Shown piece after piece: positions 24,366-34,821 of a DNA stretch of 64,000 nt. Each line of letters begins with the position of its first letter. Within the stretch, counting starts at the first letter, position 1. The position numbers and the translations under genes were made by a program. The notes beneath the pieces are model-generated. The model was not told the origin of the DNA. It searched no databases and was given only the letters and a program-made list of their open reading frames with translations. The DNA is from Ctena decussata. Its lineage: Eukaryota; Mollusca; Bivalvia; Lucinida; Lucinidae. Location of the stretch: positions 103,153,298 to 103,217,297 of the forward strand of contig OZ022498.1 in assembly GCA_963989385.1 (NCBI GenBank), in the 5' to 3' direction.

Positions 24366-25653
24366 TTGCTAATTCTAGTGCTTGTACCACTACTGAACTT
24401 TCCAAATTATTAACTTCTTGCCTTACCGCTATCAAAATTCATGTAATTAGGTACTGTGAAAAAGTTTACGAACGGTCAGGAAAAAAATTGTTTTGGTAAA
24501 TTAAAAATTCTACCGAGGTTCTTGATAAACTGAAGTCTAGAGGATATCGCGCGTCTAGTTTGTCTACATACGATTTTTCTACACTCTATACAACTTTGCC
24601 CCATAATTTAATAAAAAAGAAACTAATAGATTTAATTGAGACTACTTTTCAGAGAGAGGGTGCTCTTTATCTTGCTTGCAATGATAAACATGCTTTTTTT
24701 ACTTCCGATGACCAAAAAAGGTTTAAAATGTGGTCTTGCCAAAATGTTTGTGATGCTTTAGTATATCTTCTAGATAACATTTTCATCAGATTCGGTACTA
24801 AGTTACACAGACAAATTATAGGAATTCCGATGGGTACTAATTGCGCTCCTCTTGTAGCAGATTTGTTTCTATTTTGCTATGAAAGAGACTTTATGATGTC
24901 TCTTTCTGATGATACTCAAGCTCATGTCATTGAAGCATTCAACTCAACGTCTAGATACTTGGACGACCTTTTAAATATTGACAACCCTTATTTTGAAGAA
25001 ATGGTTAGTCAAATTTATCCTGCTGAATTGCAGTTAAATAAAGCAAATACTTCTGATACCGAGGCCCCATTTTTGGATTTACATTTATCTATTTTAGATG
25101 GATTTGTTTCATCTAAAATTTATGACAAACGCGATGATTTTGATTTCGACATTGTTAATTTTCCGTTTTTGGATGGTGATGTTCCCCGCACCACTTCTTA
25201 TGGTGTTTACATTTCTCAGCTTATTCGCTTCGCTAGGGTGTCTAGTCGTCTGGCTGACTTCAATGCTCGTAATAAAAGTTTGACTGCCAAGCTTTTACAG
25301 CAGGGGTATCGGTATCATAAACTTCGGAAAGCTTTTTCTAAATTTTATCGTAGACACTTTGAATTGGTTTCTAAATATAATATAGGGTTAAGGTCACTTT
25401 TGCAACAAGGCCTATAGGAACCTGAATTTTATGGTGACTTAGTATATAAATTACGCAAAATCGTAGGGAAAACAGAATTTCCCGATCAATTTAAGAAAAT
25501 TATCATACGATAAAACGCATTGGCTATAACATAGATGTAATGCGACAGTCTGCATGCTTAGTGGTTAACCCAATCACGGTTGACAACTTTGCTGTCCTCT
25601 TTAATTGCACGCCGGTGGGTCGGGGTTCAGACTCTATGATAGCCCCTACATAA
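24366..25653 (+). pseudogene. Penelope-like reverse transcriptase (disrupted)
   Basis: Encodes a reverse transcriptase that would copy the element's RNA into the genome. The conserved order is visible: YDFSTLYTTLPH with the first catalytic Asp (24569-24604), GIPMGTNCAP (24821-24850), SRYLDDLLNI with the YLDD catalytic box (24950-24979), EAPFLDLHL, then LRKAFSKFYRRHFELVSKYN. The frame is open from 24500 to 25417. Lesions are a TAA at 24497, a TAG at 25418 inside the GL*EPEFYGDL block, and a 1-nt loss near 25510; translation then continues in the shifted frame through MRQSACLVVNPITVDNF to a TAA at 25651. I see no GIY-YIG endonuclease and no N-terminal region, so the copy is 5' truncated. The motif layout fits the PLE/telomerase-like RT branch. 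A DIRS-like or other RT lineage is less likely but not excluded. Recently active family by degree of decay. Confidence 0.75.
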
Positions 25654-25859
25654 AGCTATATATTAGTTGGTTGGGGCCGGATGTTTGTCTGTTTCTTGGC
25701 CCACCGGGTTTCAACTGGTGGTCTTGTTTTGCTCCAGTACTCCAGTGGTGTTGCTGACGCCCCAGGGATCTCCGGGTGTCTCAACACGTTTTGGCTGTCG
25801 AGTCCTCATCCTTGCTTCATCACGGTCTTTTCTTGATCTTAATTGTTGACCGTGATGAC

Positions 25860-26328
25860 TCTCTGATGAGTTAGGGGACCTCCATACGAACCGAACTACC
25901 AACTAATTGTGTGCACCGCAGCGGAGGGTGAGGGTGAAGGTTTGGGCCTAATAAAACCGGTTTAAACTCCCCAGTAGTTATTACTGACCGTCCCAAGGCG
26001 GTACTTTTGTTGCGGTTGCATTTGTTTTATGTTCGGTATTGTGTTCTTAGTTTAATCCTTCTATTATAAAAATAGAAAATAAATAAAAATAATTGTTAAA
26101 TGTTTTTTTATAGAATTTGCTTAGTCCTTTGTAACCCGTCTGTTGGTCTAAATTATTCAGTTCAATAAAGATAGCTGAGTTGCCATCTATTTGGGAAAGA
26201 GCTGCTGACTCGGCTTATCACTTGTAATTTATTGTTTGTTGGGATGTCTTTGTCAATCTTTCCCTTTGATGTTGGGGATAGGGTTTGGGATCTGATTCAG
26301 TCAGTTCCTGAAGTGTAGTTACTCTTTA
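25860..26328 (+). repeat. PLE 3' terminal repeat
   Basis: Follows the RT stop by ~210 bp. It carries CTCTGATGAGTTAGG, ACGAACCGAACTACC, CGTCCCAAGGCGGTACTTT and GATTCAGTCAGTTCCTGAAG, then gives way to the Z segment of the outer element. Sequence between 25654 and 25859 (for example TTTCAACTGGTGGTCTTG) is also shared with 33990-34015 and is part of the same element. Confidence 0.7.
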
Positions 26329-26333
26329 AATTT

Positions 26334-26622
26334 GGAAATAAAAGATACAACCCGGAGGACAAAAGCAGCAAATCATAGCGGTTAATTCCAAACAGGACCA
26401 TTTTGTCCCTTGTCTGTGGGCTACGCATGAAATGCTATTGAAATTGGCCAAGAAGTTCCTGAGGAGAAGATTTAATTGCCACCAAAATATTAAGGGACTG
26501 ACTTTCGTTAGAAAAATAAATAGGTCTTCAGGCCGGGCACATTCCGCTACAACAACGCTGATTTGGCATTAACGGCTTTCATTCGCTGTTTTTGTCCTCC
26601 GGGTTATGACACTTATTTCCAA
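26334..26622. repeat. Inner foldback (Z-loop-Z') of the large element
   Basis: ACAACCCGGAGGACAAAAGC at 26352 mirrors GTTTTTGTCCTCCGGGTTAT at 26589. The intervening ~175 bp is the loop of the original hairpin. Confidence 0.7.
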
Positions 26623-27158
26623 AAACTCCGTTGCATAATTTTCTATCTGCATATTACGAAGTCCGTTGCGTCATTTTCGGCGAATGCTCGTCTATGTCGG
26701 TGCATCATCCAAAAACACATACAGAAGTCAGTTGCATCCATACGATGCGACCCTAAGTGTGTTTGAGACAATATTGTGTGGAAGCCTGTTTGCTTTAAAT
26801 GATATCTTTTGCTGTTTTGAGACAAGGAATGTTTTTTTTATGTACAGATTCGGCCACAATGTGATTTGACAGCAGAATTCAAGGAATCGTCGATTGTAAA
26901 CGGGTTTTGTGTTTCTCGGGTAAATGTCATTTTTTCTGGCATTTAAAGATGCTCTTTTATACAATGGGGATGATGAAAATTACAGTGAAGTATGCTTTGC
27001 TTCTTTTGAAACTTTCAGCTTACCATTCTTTTTCTGAATAGGAATAAAATGAAAACAATCGTCCTCTTACCTGTTGCCATCATTGCGCGCGACGTGTATT
27101 GTTGGCTCTGATCTCCTAGGTCGGGAATCGGTAGTATAGAGGATACAGAGGGTGCTGT

Positions 27159-27904
27159 AGACCCTGATCAGACATCGCATTCTGCACTGCTTGCCTCTGT
27201 CCTATTTATGAGACGCTAGGCAGCAATGGGTTAAGTATTCCGTCTGAGTAACAGTGCAAGTCTTCCTGGAATCAACATCTATCGATGCCCTACTCAGATT
27301 GATAATATTTTCTCGATATAGCCGAACACACATACTTGAGCAAACAGTATCCCCGGATCCGACTGTTCCTCAGAAGGAGCATAATTAGGAACTATAGCAT
27401 AAACCAGCAACTTTGACCTTTATATCTATCTAAATTACGATGACTTCTGGAGAAGATTCCGTTTCAGAAAAAATGAGGTCTCCGGATACTTATTTGAGGT
27501 GTTTGAATTTTTACGGAAATCCGGTAATTATCTTCCGGCAACTATCAAATATCAATACCATCAAAGAAGAATTAGCGTTTCCTAGAAAATTAAATTATAT
27601 CGATGCAGACGTAGGATTGCTTTTCCATGCTCCAAATCAATCATATACGTCTAAATCCTTTCACTATAAGCCTAGGACCTGTCTTGCTATAGTCGTTAAT
27701 GATTGTATGCCTGTCTATAGACAGATATTTCATTTTATAGCTTCAGCGCTTTCTGAATTACCTTTAATGTGGATGTTATCTTTCTCTCTTTCATTTGCAT
27801 CCTTTCATACATCATTTGTCGTGTTTCACAGTATGGAAATTCTAAAGCGTTGAGGAAGGGTCAAAACTATGGCTTGTTGAAGTTGGTTGGCTAGATTTAT
27901 CCTA
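27159..27904. other. Unassigned; contains a 137-codon open frame
   Basis: The frame at 27440-27853 starts with ATG and encodes nothing I recognise. It has no Kozak, splice or family evidence, and such lengths are expected by chance in 64 kb. Confidence 0.3.
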
Positions 27905-27935
27905 CCCACCACCCCACCCCACCCTCCTCCACCCC
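27905..27935 (-). other. Potential G-quadruplex tract
   Basis: Five C-runs of three or four (27905-27907, 27912-27915, 27917-27920, 27922-27924, 27932-27935) give closely spaced G-runs with 1-7 nt loops on the minus strand, an unusual cluster in AT-rich sequence. Confidence 0.6.
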
Positions 27936-28148
27936 TATCCTCAAGCTAACTTACCGTTGAACTTTTCTATGCAGTTCCTTTGTTGCAACTCATATGACAG
28001 CGTAAGGCCCGATTTCGTTTCGCTTTCAAAATGCAGATTAGGCTTAATGTGAGTTTTATATCCGAGATAAAACGTCAACGTATTTAAAAACCGAACTTAA
28101 CTGTTTGCTTATTTTCGTTGCTGTGGACAATAACCTAATCTGTAGAGA

Positions 28149-28440
28149 AGGGCGGTGGCTCAGTGGTAAGTGCACTTGACTCTGAAGCCAGAGGTCGTGG
28201 GTTCGATCCTCACCCGAGGCGAAATCTCCCTATGTCCGAACGCGTTTTTCTAGCATCATTTGCTGGGATGATGCTAACTGGAGGCCCACTGTGCAGGTAG
28301 AGTCATCCCCTGTGCAGGTTAAAGATCCCTACTATAGCTACATGGCTATATGTAGGCTTTCATCCTGCAACACCGGAGTGTACAAAAGTACACCGTCTGT
28401 GTCCCCTTCGGGGGTTAAGGCGTGAATGGAAGAAAGAAAG
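28149..28440 (+). repeat. tRNA-derived SINE (Gln-like head)
   Basis: The 72-bp head has box A (TGGCTCAGTGGTAAGTGC), an anticodon loop reading CTCTGAA, and a perfect box B (GGGTTCGATCCTC). It is followed by a ~200 bp body ending TTCGGGGGTTAAGGCGTGAA and a short GAAAGAAAGACAGAC tail. Acceptor-stem pairing is poor and the body continues directly, so it is a retroposon and not a tRNA gene. Confidence 0.75.
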
Positions 28441-29943
28441 ACAGACAATATTATTGCTTTGCAGATATTGACTGTGTAAATGAAGCATGGTCGCTGACTT
28501 TTCTTTACTAGAACAAATAAGCAGGGGCAGAAGTGGACCCAGCTTGTGCCACAACTTAATGGAACATTTAATTGTATGCTAACAGACGACAAACATGATA
28601 ACTATATAAAAATATTAGTCAAGCTTAACATATATCGTAAGGAATTTGGAAATATCAGCAAATGCAAGACTTTATACAAATATGACAGCACAAATATTAA
28701 AACATTAAATCTGTCGCCTTGACCTTATTTTATAAGCTGAAAGCAACACTCAGATGATGTCATGTATAAGTATTCATCTAGATGTAAACATAGATATATA
28801 GCAGCGGTTCGATTAAAGGATCTTTAAATATGCAAACATACATAAACAAGCAGAAGTTTTGTAATGCAAAAGTAAGATTTGTGTTTCTTTGCTATTTCTG
28901 TCGAGGTAACATAACCAAATTTGAATAAAGATACTAAACCAAGTATTTTTTCATCAATTTTACATTTGTTTCAATTTTGCAATTTGGGTTAAAACTTACT
29001 TTGTAGTATAAGTGTATTAACAATTTATCCATAAGAAGAACATGAAAAATACACTACTCAAAATAGTTAAAATAGAAGGTAATAGATTTTCCATCGACGA
29101 CAGTGCAATGCTACTCATTAACTTTCGATCAACATAAACACAAAATTACCAACAGCAGTCTATTATGCTAAATTTTTAAAGAGGGTCGAGGTTACTGACT
29201 GCATAAGTTTTGGTCCAATATTAATCCTGCTCATGACCACGGACTGATTTTTGTAAAAATGAAATTTTGGTAAAATCATTCAATTTTTCTGTACAGGTGC
29301 AAAACATGAAAATTTCAACCAAAATCAAAACGACCGTTTGGTTATGAAACCGAATGTTTACAAGTTGATCCGTTTGGAAGGATCACTTTGAACTCAAGTT
29401 TATGGGATTTTATAGAATTAAAGAAAAATATGCCTCAGTTTCAGAAAATTTGAAAATCGCAAAATGTGTTCCATAGAAATGCAAAAGGCAACAGTTGAAA
29501 TGAAATTCTTGTTGTCATAAACTTCCATCCTTTTTCAAATTGCTGCCAGAGATTGGGATATTCTTAGCCTGAGTTCGAATTCATGGGCTGTTGAACTGTG
29601 TATATGCTGTATTCAATCAACTGCTCCTTTAAATATTTTGAGTAGTGTATAAAAAAAACAGAACTTTCGAGTTGAAAGAAAAAGACGACTGATTAAGATA
29701 TAGAAAGATGTAGATTTCCCCTTTAGAGACCTACTGAAATGTCAGAATACAGAATAAGAAAAAAAATCTTCTTTTTAAGTGTAAGCCTGAAACATGTCAA
29801 ATTAACGCTAGAGCAAGCTCTTTTTCTAGATGACTACTGCCACCTTTCCCAGAAGGATAAATAAGATGTAAAATGTATAAAAAAACATCTCTTTAAATAA
29901 ATTACGTTTCTGAACTATAACGGGTTTCACTTTTTTGAACTAT
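28441..29943. other. Unassigned
   Basis: AT-rich, with no gene or repeat recognised. TATACACTACTCAAAATATT-like phrases at 29049 and 29635 (ACACTACTCAAAATAGTT and AAATATTTTGAGTAGTGTAT) are inverse copies ~590 bp apart and may mark a decayed terminal-repeat element. Confidence 0.4.
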
Positions 29944-30300
29944 ATAGAGGATCTTACATGAGTGCTCATGTATTATTGAATTTATTAAACGAGTTGGGGG
30001 AAAAGATAAGATGCGAGGCTATGCCGAGCATCTTATCATTTTCCCCAACGAGTTTAATAAATTCAATAGTACAGGAGCTCGAATGCAAGATTCTATTTAT
30101 CATATGACGCTACAATTGCATTTTATTAGCAAATTTTGCACTAAAACGTCACAATTTCGCCATTGGAAAACGCGACGTTTTTTATGTACGTCAACGTATA
30201 ACGTAACGACGTAATTTGCATATTCAATCCACTAGTGGATTATCGTTTTTAATGCATGGCTTTATTACACTCTCAGATACGGCGTCATGTGATAAAAATG
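29944..30300 (+). repeat. Hairpin-centred repeat, family H, copy 1
   Basis: Hairpin first: TATTATTGAATTTATTAAAC and AGATAAGATGC mirror GCATCTTATC...TTTAATAAATTCAATAGTAC. Then comes a ~200 bp unique part with ACGTAACGACG, AATCCACTAGTGGATTATCG and ACTCTCAGATACGGCGTC. The inverse copy is at 59401-59755. Confidence 0.75.
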
Positions 30301-30919
30301 GTTTCACGTTAAGGAATTGCAAAACCAAATCTATAAGTCATCAGTTGGAAGCATAAAACAAACATCGAGTAGAACACCTGGAGAAATAAAATGAATCTAA
30401 ATTCTCACATTTTCCTGTAAATTCTTTAATACCAGGAACTTGGTTCCATTGCGAACTTGCTTTTAACGCTTGACTGATATGTGAATTTGAAATGCTAACG
30501 TAACTTTTTAAACATATCAAAATCGTGAAGGGCTTTAAATAAAATTATCATTTTGTTTAGGATAATGCAATCGGTTTTGCTTAAGGTGTCAGTGTCAATA
30601 AGGTGTCAGTGTCAATTAAGCTCATAAAATACGTTTAAAATAATGTCAGCAAAATTTTCCATAATGTCTTAACACCGATCAAGTCATCATGAAGCATTAA
30701 GTGCCCTATGTTCCCGCTGATTTGGCCGATGTTTAGGGAATCCATGGCTTTAATAATACTTCATTTAAAATGTTGGCTTTGGGATCAGTCATTGACAAAT
30801 GTTGTACTCCATACTCAGAGAATAAAATTTCTTCAGTGCAAATTAAGCCGTGTAAGTTATAACTTTCTATAGCAACTATATTTTTATCAATTTCAGAAAA
30901 AATATTGAAAGCAATAAAT

Positions 30920-31136
30920 GAGCCGCGGCGCGAGAAAACCAACAAAGTGGTCGTGCGCCCAGTGCAGACTCCGATCAGCCTGGACATCCGACAAGTTTGA
31001 TCAGACTTTTTGCTAAGGGTCTAAGCTACCTCCATGCGGACAGCAAAGACTCTGATCGGACTGGACGGATGCCCAGGCTGATCTGAGTCTGCGCTGGGCG
31101 CACAACCACTTTGTTGGTTTTCTCACGTCGCGGCTC
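30920..31136. repeat. GAGCCGCG foldback element
   Basis: Near full-length copy with the GAGAAAACCAACAAAGTGGT end type. The centre is shortened to TTTTTGCTAAGGGTCTAAGC. Confidence 0.85.
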
Positions 31137-31446
31137 AAATGCTATATGTCATTTAACTGTAGCAGAACAAACAATAAAAGACCTAAAGTTTACGAGCAAT
31201 ATCAGTGAAACATGTATTAAAAATCTAGAAATCCACGGTTTACAGCAGTTCGGAAGAGTAAAAATAGTAATCTATGGAAAATGTTCGTTAAACGGATATA
31301 TTTTCTTTCATTTCCGGGGAAAAGATTCGACGGAAGGTTTCAGATGTTTGTGTGCATTTTGTAACTTTTTGCGGATGTAGTTGAAATCTTTATGAAAGAA
31401 ATATGTTAAGTAAGGGAGATAATTAAAAACTTGGACTGACTTCCGG

Positions 31447-31552
31447 ATGTATTTGAAATGTGAATACGACTACAATATGAATGTAGGATATTACGAGAGT
31501 TCCAGTGACAGCGATGACAGTCTACCAGATGAGCTAAATGCGCGGAATTTAG
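31447..31552 (+). CDS. Candidate first coding exon, acidic serine-rich
   Basis: ATG codons at 31447 and 31477 share a frame running to a splice donor AG|GTAACT at 31552/31553. The peptide contains ESSSDSDDSLPDELNAR, a biased acidic composition typical of disordered N-termini and unlike the surrounding repeats. No downstream exon was identified in the following kilobase, and the frame would reach a stop soon after the donor if unspliced. It could be a host exon, a transposon exon, or chance. Confidence 0.25.
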
Positions 31553-32361
31553 GTAACTTTTCATATACATTTTAATCTTTTGAGTCCAACATGTAATTGG
31601 TTCCTTTCTCTTCTTTTTTTTTTTTTGGATAAATTTGTCATTAAAATGACATATTTATGAAAAACAGGCTGACAAAACCATAAATCATGTCGACTTGGCA
31701 GATCTGTCACTCTTGCATCTTGGCTAAGCAATACTTAATTAGATACTTTGTTTTATCCATGGCCTAATGCCTTACATATATCCTGATTAATGACGTGATA
31801 ATACATATTGAAGATTTATTCAGGGTATTAAAGATAGTCATTGGATATTTGTACCGTATGGTTGCTTAAAAACAAATTGCCAGTTGATTACATATCATAA
31901 CACTATTCATTTTGAATATCTATAGTCTCTCTAAATGGCTGCTACAGCCTTTAAGTTTGTTCATCTGTTTGGCTAGCTGACAGTTGTACACACTTGGTAC
32001 AATCAGAAAGTTGCACGTCTCTAAACTTCAAAACAAACAGCCCAAACTAACAAACAATCATGTCTTTGCTTGGTCTATTAAAAAATCGTTTTTATCCTTT
32101 TTGGTCAGTTAAAATGTCAGGTTTACTTTTTTTTAAAAAAAAAAGTCCTTTCCGCCGATTTGGGTAGATTTGAAACTCAGATGAGCTACTGAATACGTTG
32201 TTCTACTCTTAACTACGCAACCTCTACAATTGAATAAAAATCAACATTGAATATTCAACCAAAAGGGTTTTCCAACGAGAAGGTTCTCTTTACTTCACTT
32301 TGGTTATAAGACGCCTTTTTGTCTTTAAACAATCCCAAACTCTAGAACAGATCCAGAGGTC
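31553..32361. other. Unassigned
   Basis: Includes a T-run at 31612-31627. If 31447-31552 is an exon this would be intron. I see no acceptor that clearly continues it. Confidence 0.4.
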
Positions 32362-32578
32362 GGATTTATAAAACCACTTAAGTCGTTGCTATGCTGTTGC
32401 TAAGGCTAAATTTCTATATAGGAGATCAACTAAGAAATTTGCTCTTGAGAAACAGTCTGTTTCAGACTGTTACTTCAGAGAAAATTTCATAGTTGTAAGG
32501 AATGTCCTTCATAGAAATTTAGGCTTAACAACAGCATAGCAGCCACTCAAGTCGTTTCATAAATACGGCGCTAGATTT
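32362..32578. mobile_element. Palindromic MITE, family P, copy 1
   Basis: GATTTATAAAACCACTTAAG at the left mirrors ACTCAAGTCGTTTCATAAAT at the right. Inner blocks GGCTAAATTTCTATATAGG and CTTCATAGAAATTTAGGC also pair, around AAACAGTCTG/CAGACTGTT. Copy 2 is at 39012-39212. Confidence 0.75.
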
Positions 32579-33469
32579 TTGCGATTGTTGTAGAACGGAA
32601 AGCCCATCTTAAAGTAGAATTTCATAGGACTGATTTAGATATTTGGGGTCATTCTAGAGATGGAGAAACACATCTTTATAGCCGAATCATACTTTCTCCA
32701 TGTTTGAAGAATATAGTAGATTTGTATTGTCGTCATGTCAGAAAGTGTGTGAAACTAACACATTTCTCTTGGACAAGATTTGCAGAATATTTGGTACCAA
32801 GTTATATAAACAAATCATGGGTATTCGAATGGATGCAAATTGTACTCGTCATATAGCTATTTTAGCTTTTGTTTGCTTCAAGGGAGGCTTCATGTTGTCT
32901 CTTTCTGAAACTAAAAAAGTGCGATTATTGATACAAGAAATTTGAATGTCCTCCTAAATATTCACATCAATTATTTTGATGAAATGGTCGATCAAATATA
33001 TCCTAATGGACTGTACTTAAATAAGGCGAATTCACATGCTGCCGAAACCCCATTTTTTATTTACTTTTGTGTGAATCAAACGGTTTTGGTCTCTTCTGAA
33101 GTTTATGACAAACGATTGTTAATTTCCCAATTAAGTCGGTGACATTACTCATCTTATATTGTAAGCTGTTTATATTTCTCTTAGTTTTGTCAGAGTGTCG
33201 AATCACATTGTGTTGAGTTTATCACTCGTAATAAAATTGAGAGATTAACTTCTGAATCAAAGCTATCGGTTTCATAAACTTCAAAACATTGTCCTAATTT
33301 TTTATTGACGTCATTATGACTTGAATTCTAAATTTGATGTCGGATTGAAAACCCATCTGCTGCAACATAAATTTTATGGTCACCGGATGTGTAAGTTCAA
33401 ACAGACTGTTAGTAATAGTGTCTTTTCTGATCAGTTTATAAGGATAGTCAGTCTTGCCGTAAAAAGTCT

Positions 33470-33812
33470 CCCCGTACATCATCCATAGTGCAGATTATAT
33501 TTCATTTACATCCTTTGAGATCAGAGGATAGATTCTGAGAAAACTTAAAATTGAGATCGATTTAGACTATTAATTTAGATCATCGTCTTTTATATTATTT
33601 AGATCCTTTTGAAACTAATCAGTCTTTGAATCGACTGCCCAATTAAAATTAAGAAATTACAGTTTGCTTTTTTTTTTGGTTTCGTACCAGAATTGTTAGG
33701 GTCACTGACGAGGCTTTATTAGCCGAAACTGCGTAGTCTGGCCCATGTTCCTATTTCTGTATGTATTCTCTGCTCTTGAAGGAACTTTTTAAGATTTTAA
33801 TTTATAGAATGA
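33470..33812 (+). mobile_element. Inserted fragment of a second, ribozyme-bearing retroelement
   Basis: This stretch has no counterpart in the intact RT copy, where the flanks are adjacent (around 25505). It contains a hammerhead motif. Its left edge (GCCGTAAAAAGTCTCCCC...ATAGTGCAGAT) recurs at 43826-43857, and its right end (CTCTGCTCTTGAAGGAACT...AAGATTTT) recurs at 55558-55586, so it is a dispersed family of its own. Hammerheads are known in terminal repeats of Penelope-like elements and in small retrozymes; which one this is cannot be told from the fragment. Confidence 0.55.
33699..33744 (+). ncRNA. Type I hammerhead ribozyme motif
   Basis: All conserved parts are present in order. Stem I 5' strand GGGTCA (33699-33704), core CTGACGA (33705-33711), stem II GGCT/AGCC closed over TTTAT-like loop (33712-33724), core GAAA (33725-33728 including the closing A), stem III ACT/AGT with tetraloop GCGT (33728-33737), cleavage triplet GTC ending at 33738, and stem I 3' strand TGGCCC (33739-33744), which pairs fully with GGGTCA (one G-U). 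The predicted self-cleavage is after C33738. The very short stem III is the form described for Penelope-like elements, which may work best as dimers. Confidence 0.85.
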
Positions 33813-34195
33813 TAAGGCACAACATGAATGACATTTCACAGACTGCATGCTTGATAGTGAACCCATTCACAGTTGATAATTCCACTACCCTCGCTAATTG
33901 TGCGCCAGTCGGATCTCAGAGATAATGGAAGCTTCGGCTTAATGTGAATATAAATAGTCGGAGTTAAACGGGGCATACCGGAATCCAACTGGTGGTGTTT
34001 CTTTTGCTCCAGAGCTCCAGTCTACGTTTCTGTTGAGTTATAGTCTTTGTTTCACCATGGTGCTATTTCTAGGTTTATATGTTCACTGTGATGATTCACT
34101 GATGTGTTTGAAGACCACTACGTGGACAGGACAAAATGTAACGTGAATCGAGATGGAAGCAAGGGCGAGTGTTGGAACTCTATAAAGCACACCAT

Positions 34196-34434
34196 CCCAC
34201 CGCACGACAAAACAAACAAAAGGGCGTGTGTGTCACACAAAGACTCAGATCATCTTGGCCGTCCGTCCGGTCCAAACAGAGTCTTTGTTGTGCGCTTAAT
34301 GGGTAGCTAAGGATCCAATCTACCTCCATGCCGACAGCGAAGACTTTGATCAGACTGTGCAGTAACCCAGGCTGATCTGACTCTTCGATGGGCGAACACG
34401 ACACTTTGTTGGTTGTGTTGTGTCACACCTCAAA
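34196..34434. repeat. GAGCCGCG foldback element, diverged, inside PLE terminal repeat
   Basis: Left end ACCGCACGACAAAACAAAC, right end GGTTGTGTTGTGTCACACCTC. The CAGACTCAGATCA and GGCTGATCTGACTC blocks are retained. It interrupts the PLE terminal repeat, so it inserted later. Confidence 0.7.
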
Positions 34435-34821
34435 TTTGAAGGTGATGCTTCGGTTGCGGTTTATCAATGTTATTGTTGGTCGTGTGTGATCTTAGAAATG
34501 GTTTGTCTATTTGTTCTCATTCATTCTCATACATATATAGAAAACAGCTTAAAATAAATGTTAAATGTGCCTTATTTAATTGTGCTCGTTTAAGACTAGC
34601 TGTGTGATCACCTACCTGAGAAAGATACATGAGAAAGATCTATTCATTTGCCGTACTATTTCAGGCCCGGATCCAGACCATAACGTACTGGTGGGGCTCT
34701 GGATAACTGGTAGGGCTGGGAGGTGCCGAAATGTATGTGTGTGGGGGAGGGGGCTTGAAAATATGACATATTTATGGTTCAATTTCAAGAGAATTTTTTA
34801 TACATTTTTTTCCTTGAAATG

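Larger units (their letters stand above)
22181..27158. mobile_element. Large inverted-repeat element interrupted by PLE insertions
   Basis: The right arm (26565-27158, ~590 bp) is continuous. Its inverse is found in pieces on the left: X1 at 22181-22454 (AACAATACACGTCGCGCGCA), X2 at 22860-22925 (CCCGTTTACAATCG), Y at 23996-24150 (GGGTCGCATCGTAAGG, TTCGCCGAAAATGATGC) and Z at 26334-26389 (GGAAATAAAAGATACAACCC). The original element was X-Y-Z-loop-Z'-Y'-X', about 1.4 kb. Three PLE pieces sit at the X1/X2, X2/Y and Y/Z joints. Both arms carry CAG|GTAAGAG followed ~37 nt later by CCTATTYAG, a possible tiny intron or coincidence. Confidence 0.7.
32700..34560 (+). pseudogene. Penelope-like element, heavily decayed copy
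   Basis: 32700-32940 and 32942-33125 are alignable to the RT at 24730-25150 (FGTKLYKQIMGIRMDANC; LLNIHINYFDEMVDQIYP). The two parts are in different frames. The YLDD catalytic box is destroyed, and the GIPMG box reads GIRMD. Weak similarity resumes to ~33470. After an inserted ~345 bp, CACAGACTGCATGCTTGATA (33836) and the terminal-repeat sequence (33970-34100, 34438-34560) continue. A foldback at 34196-34434 splits the terminal repeat. It is much older than the copy at 24366-25653. Confidence 0.7.

Noticed and set aside
22306..24499. Near-identical hydrophobic peptides on opposite strands (22442-22644 and 24173-24375) that look like a membrane protein
   Set aside because: They are translations of the same non-coding PLE terminal repeat in opposite orientations; the upstream context is repeat DNA.
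25863..25895. CTGATGAG followed by CGAACCGAAC in the PLE terminal repeat, reminiscent of a hammerhead
   Set aside because: The GAAA box is absent (CGAAC), stem II pairs poorly, and no matching stem I or GTC/III arrangement is present. Other copies (23643, 34092, inverse at 22850) do not restore it. It could be a dead relic but cannot be called.
27440..27853. 137-codon ATG frame
   Set aside because: No recognisable domain, splice signal or composition bias. Length is within chance for this amount of sequence.
28151..28222. Gln-like tRNA gene
   Set aside because: Boxes A and B are good, but the acceptor stem is poor and the sequence continues into a SINE body without a terminator at the tRNA end.
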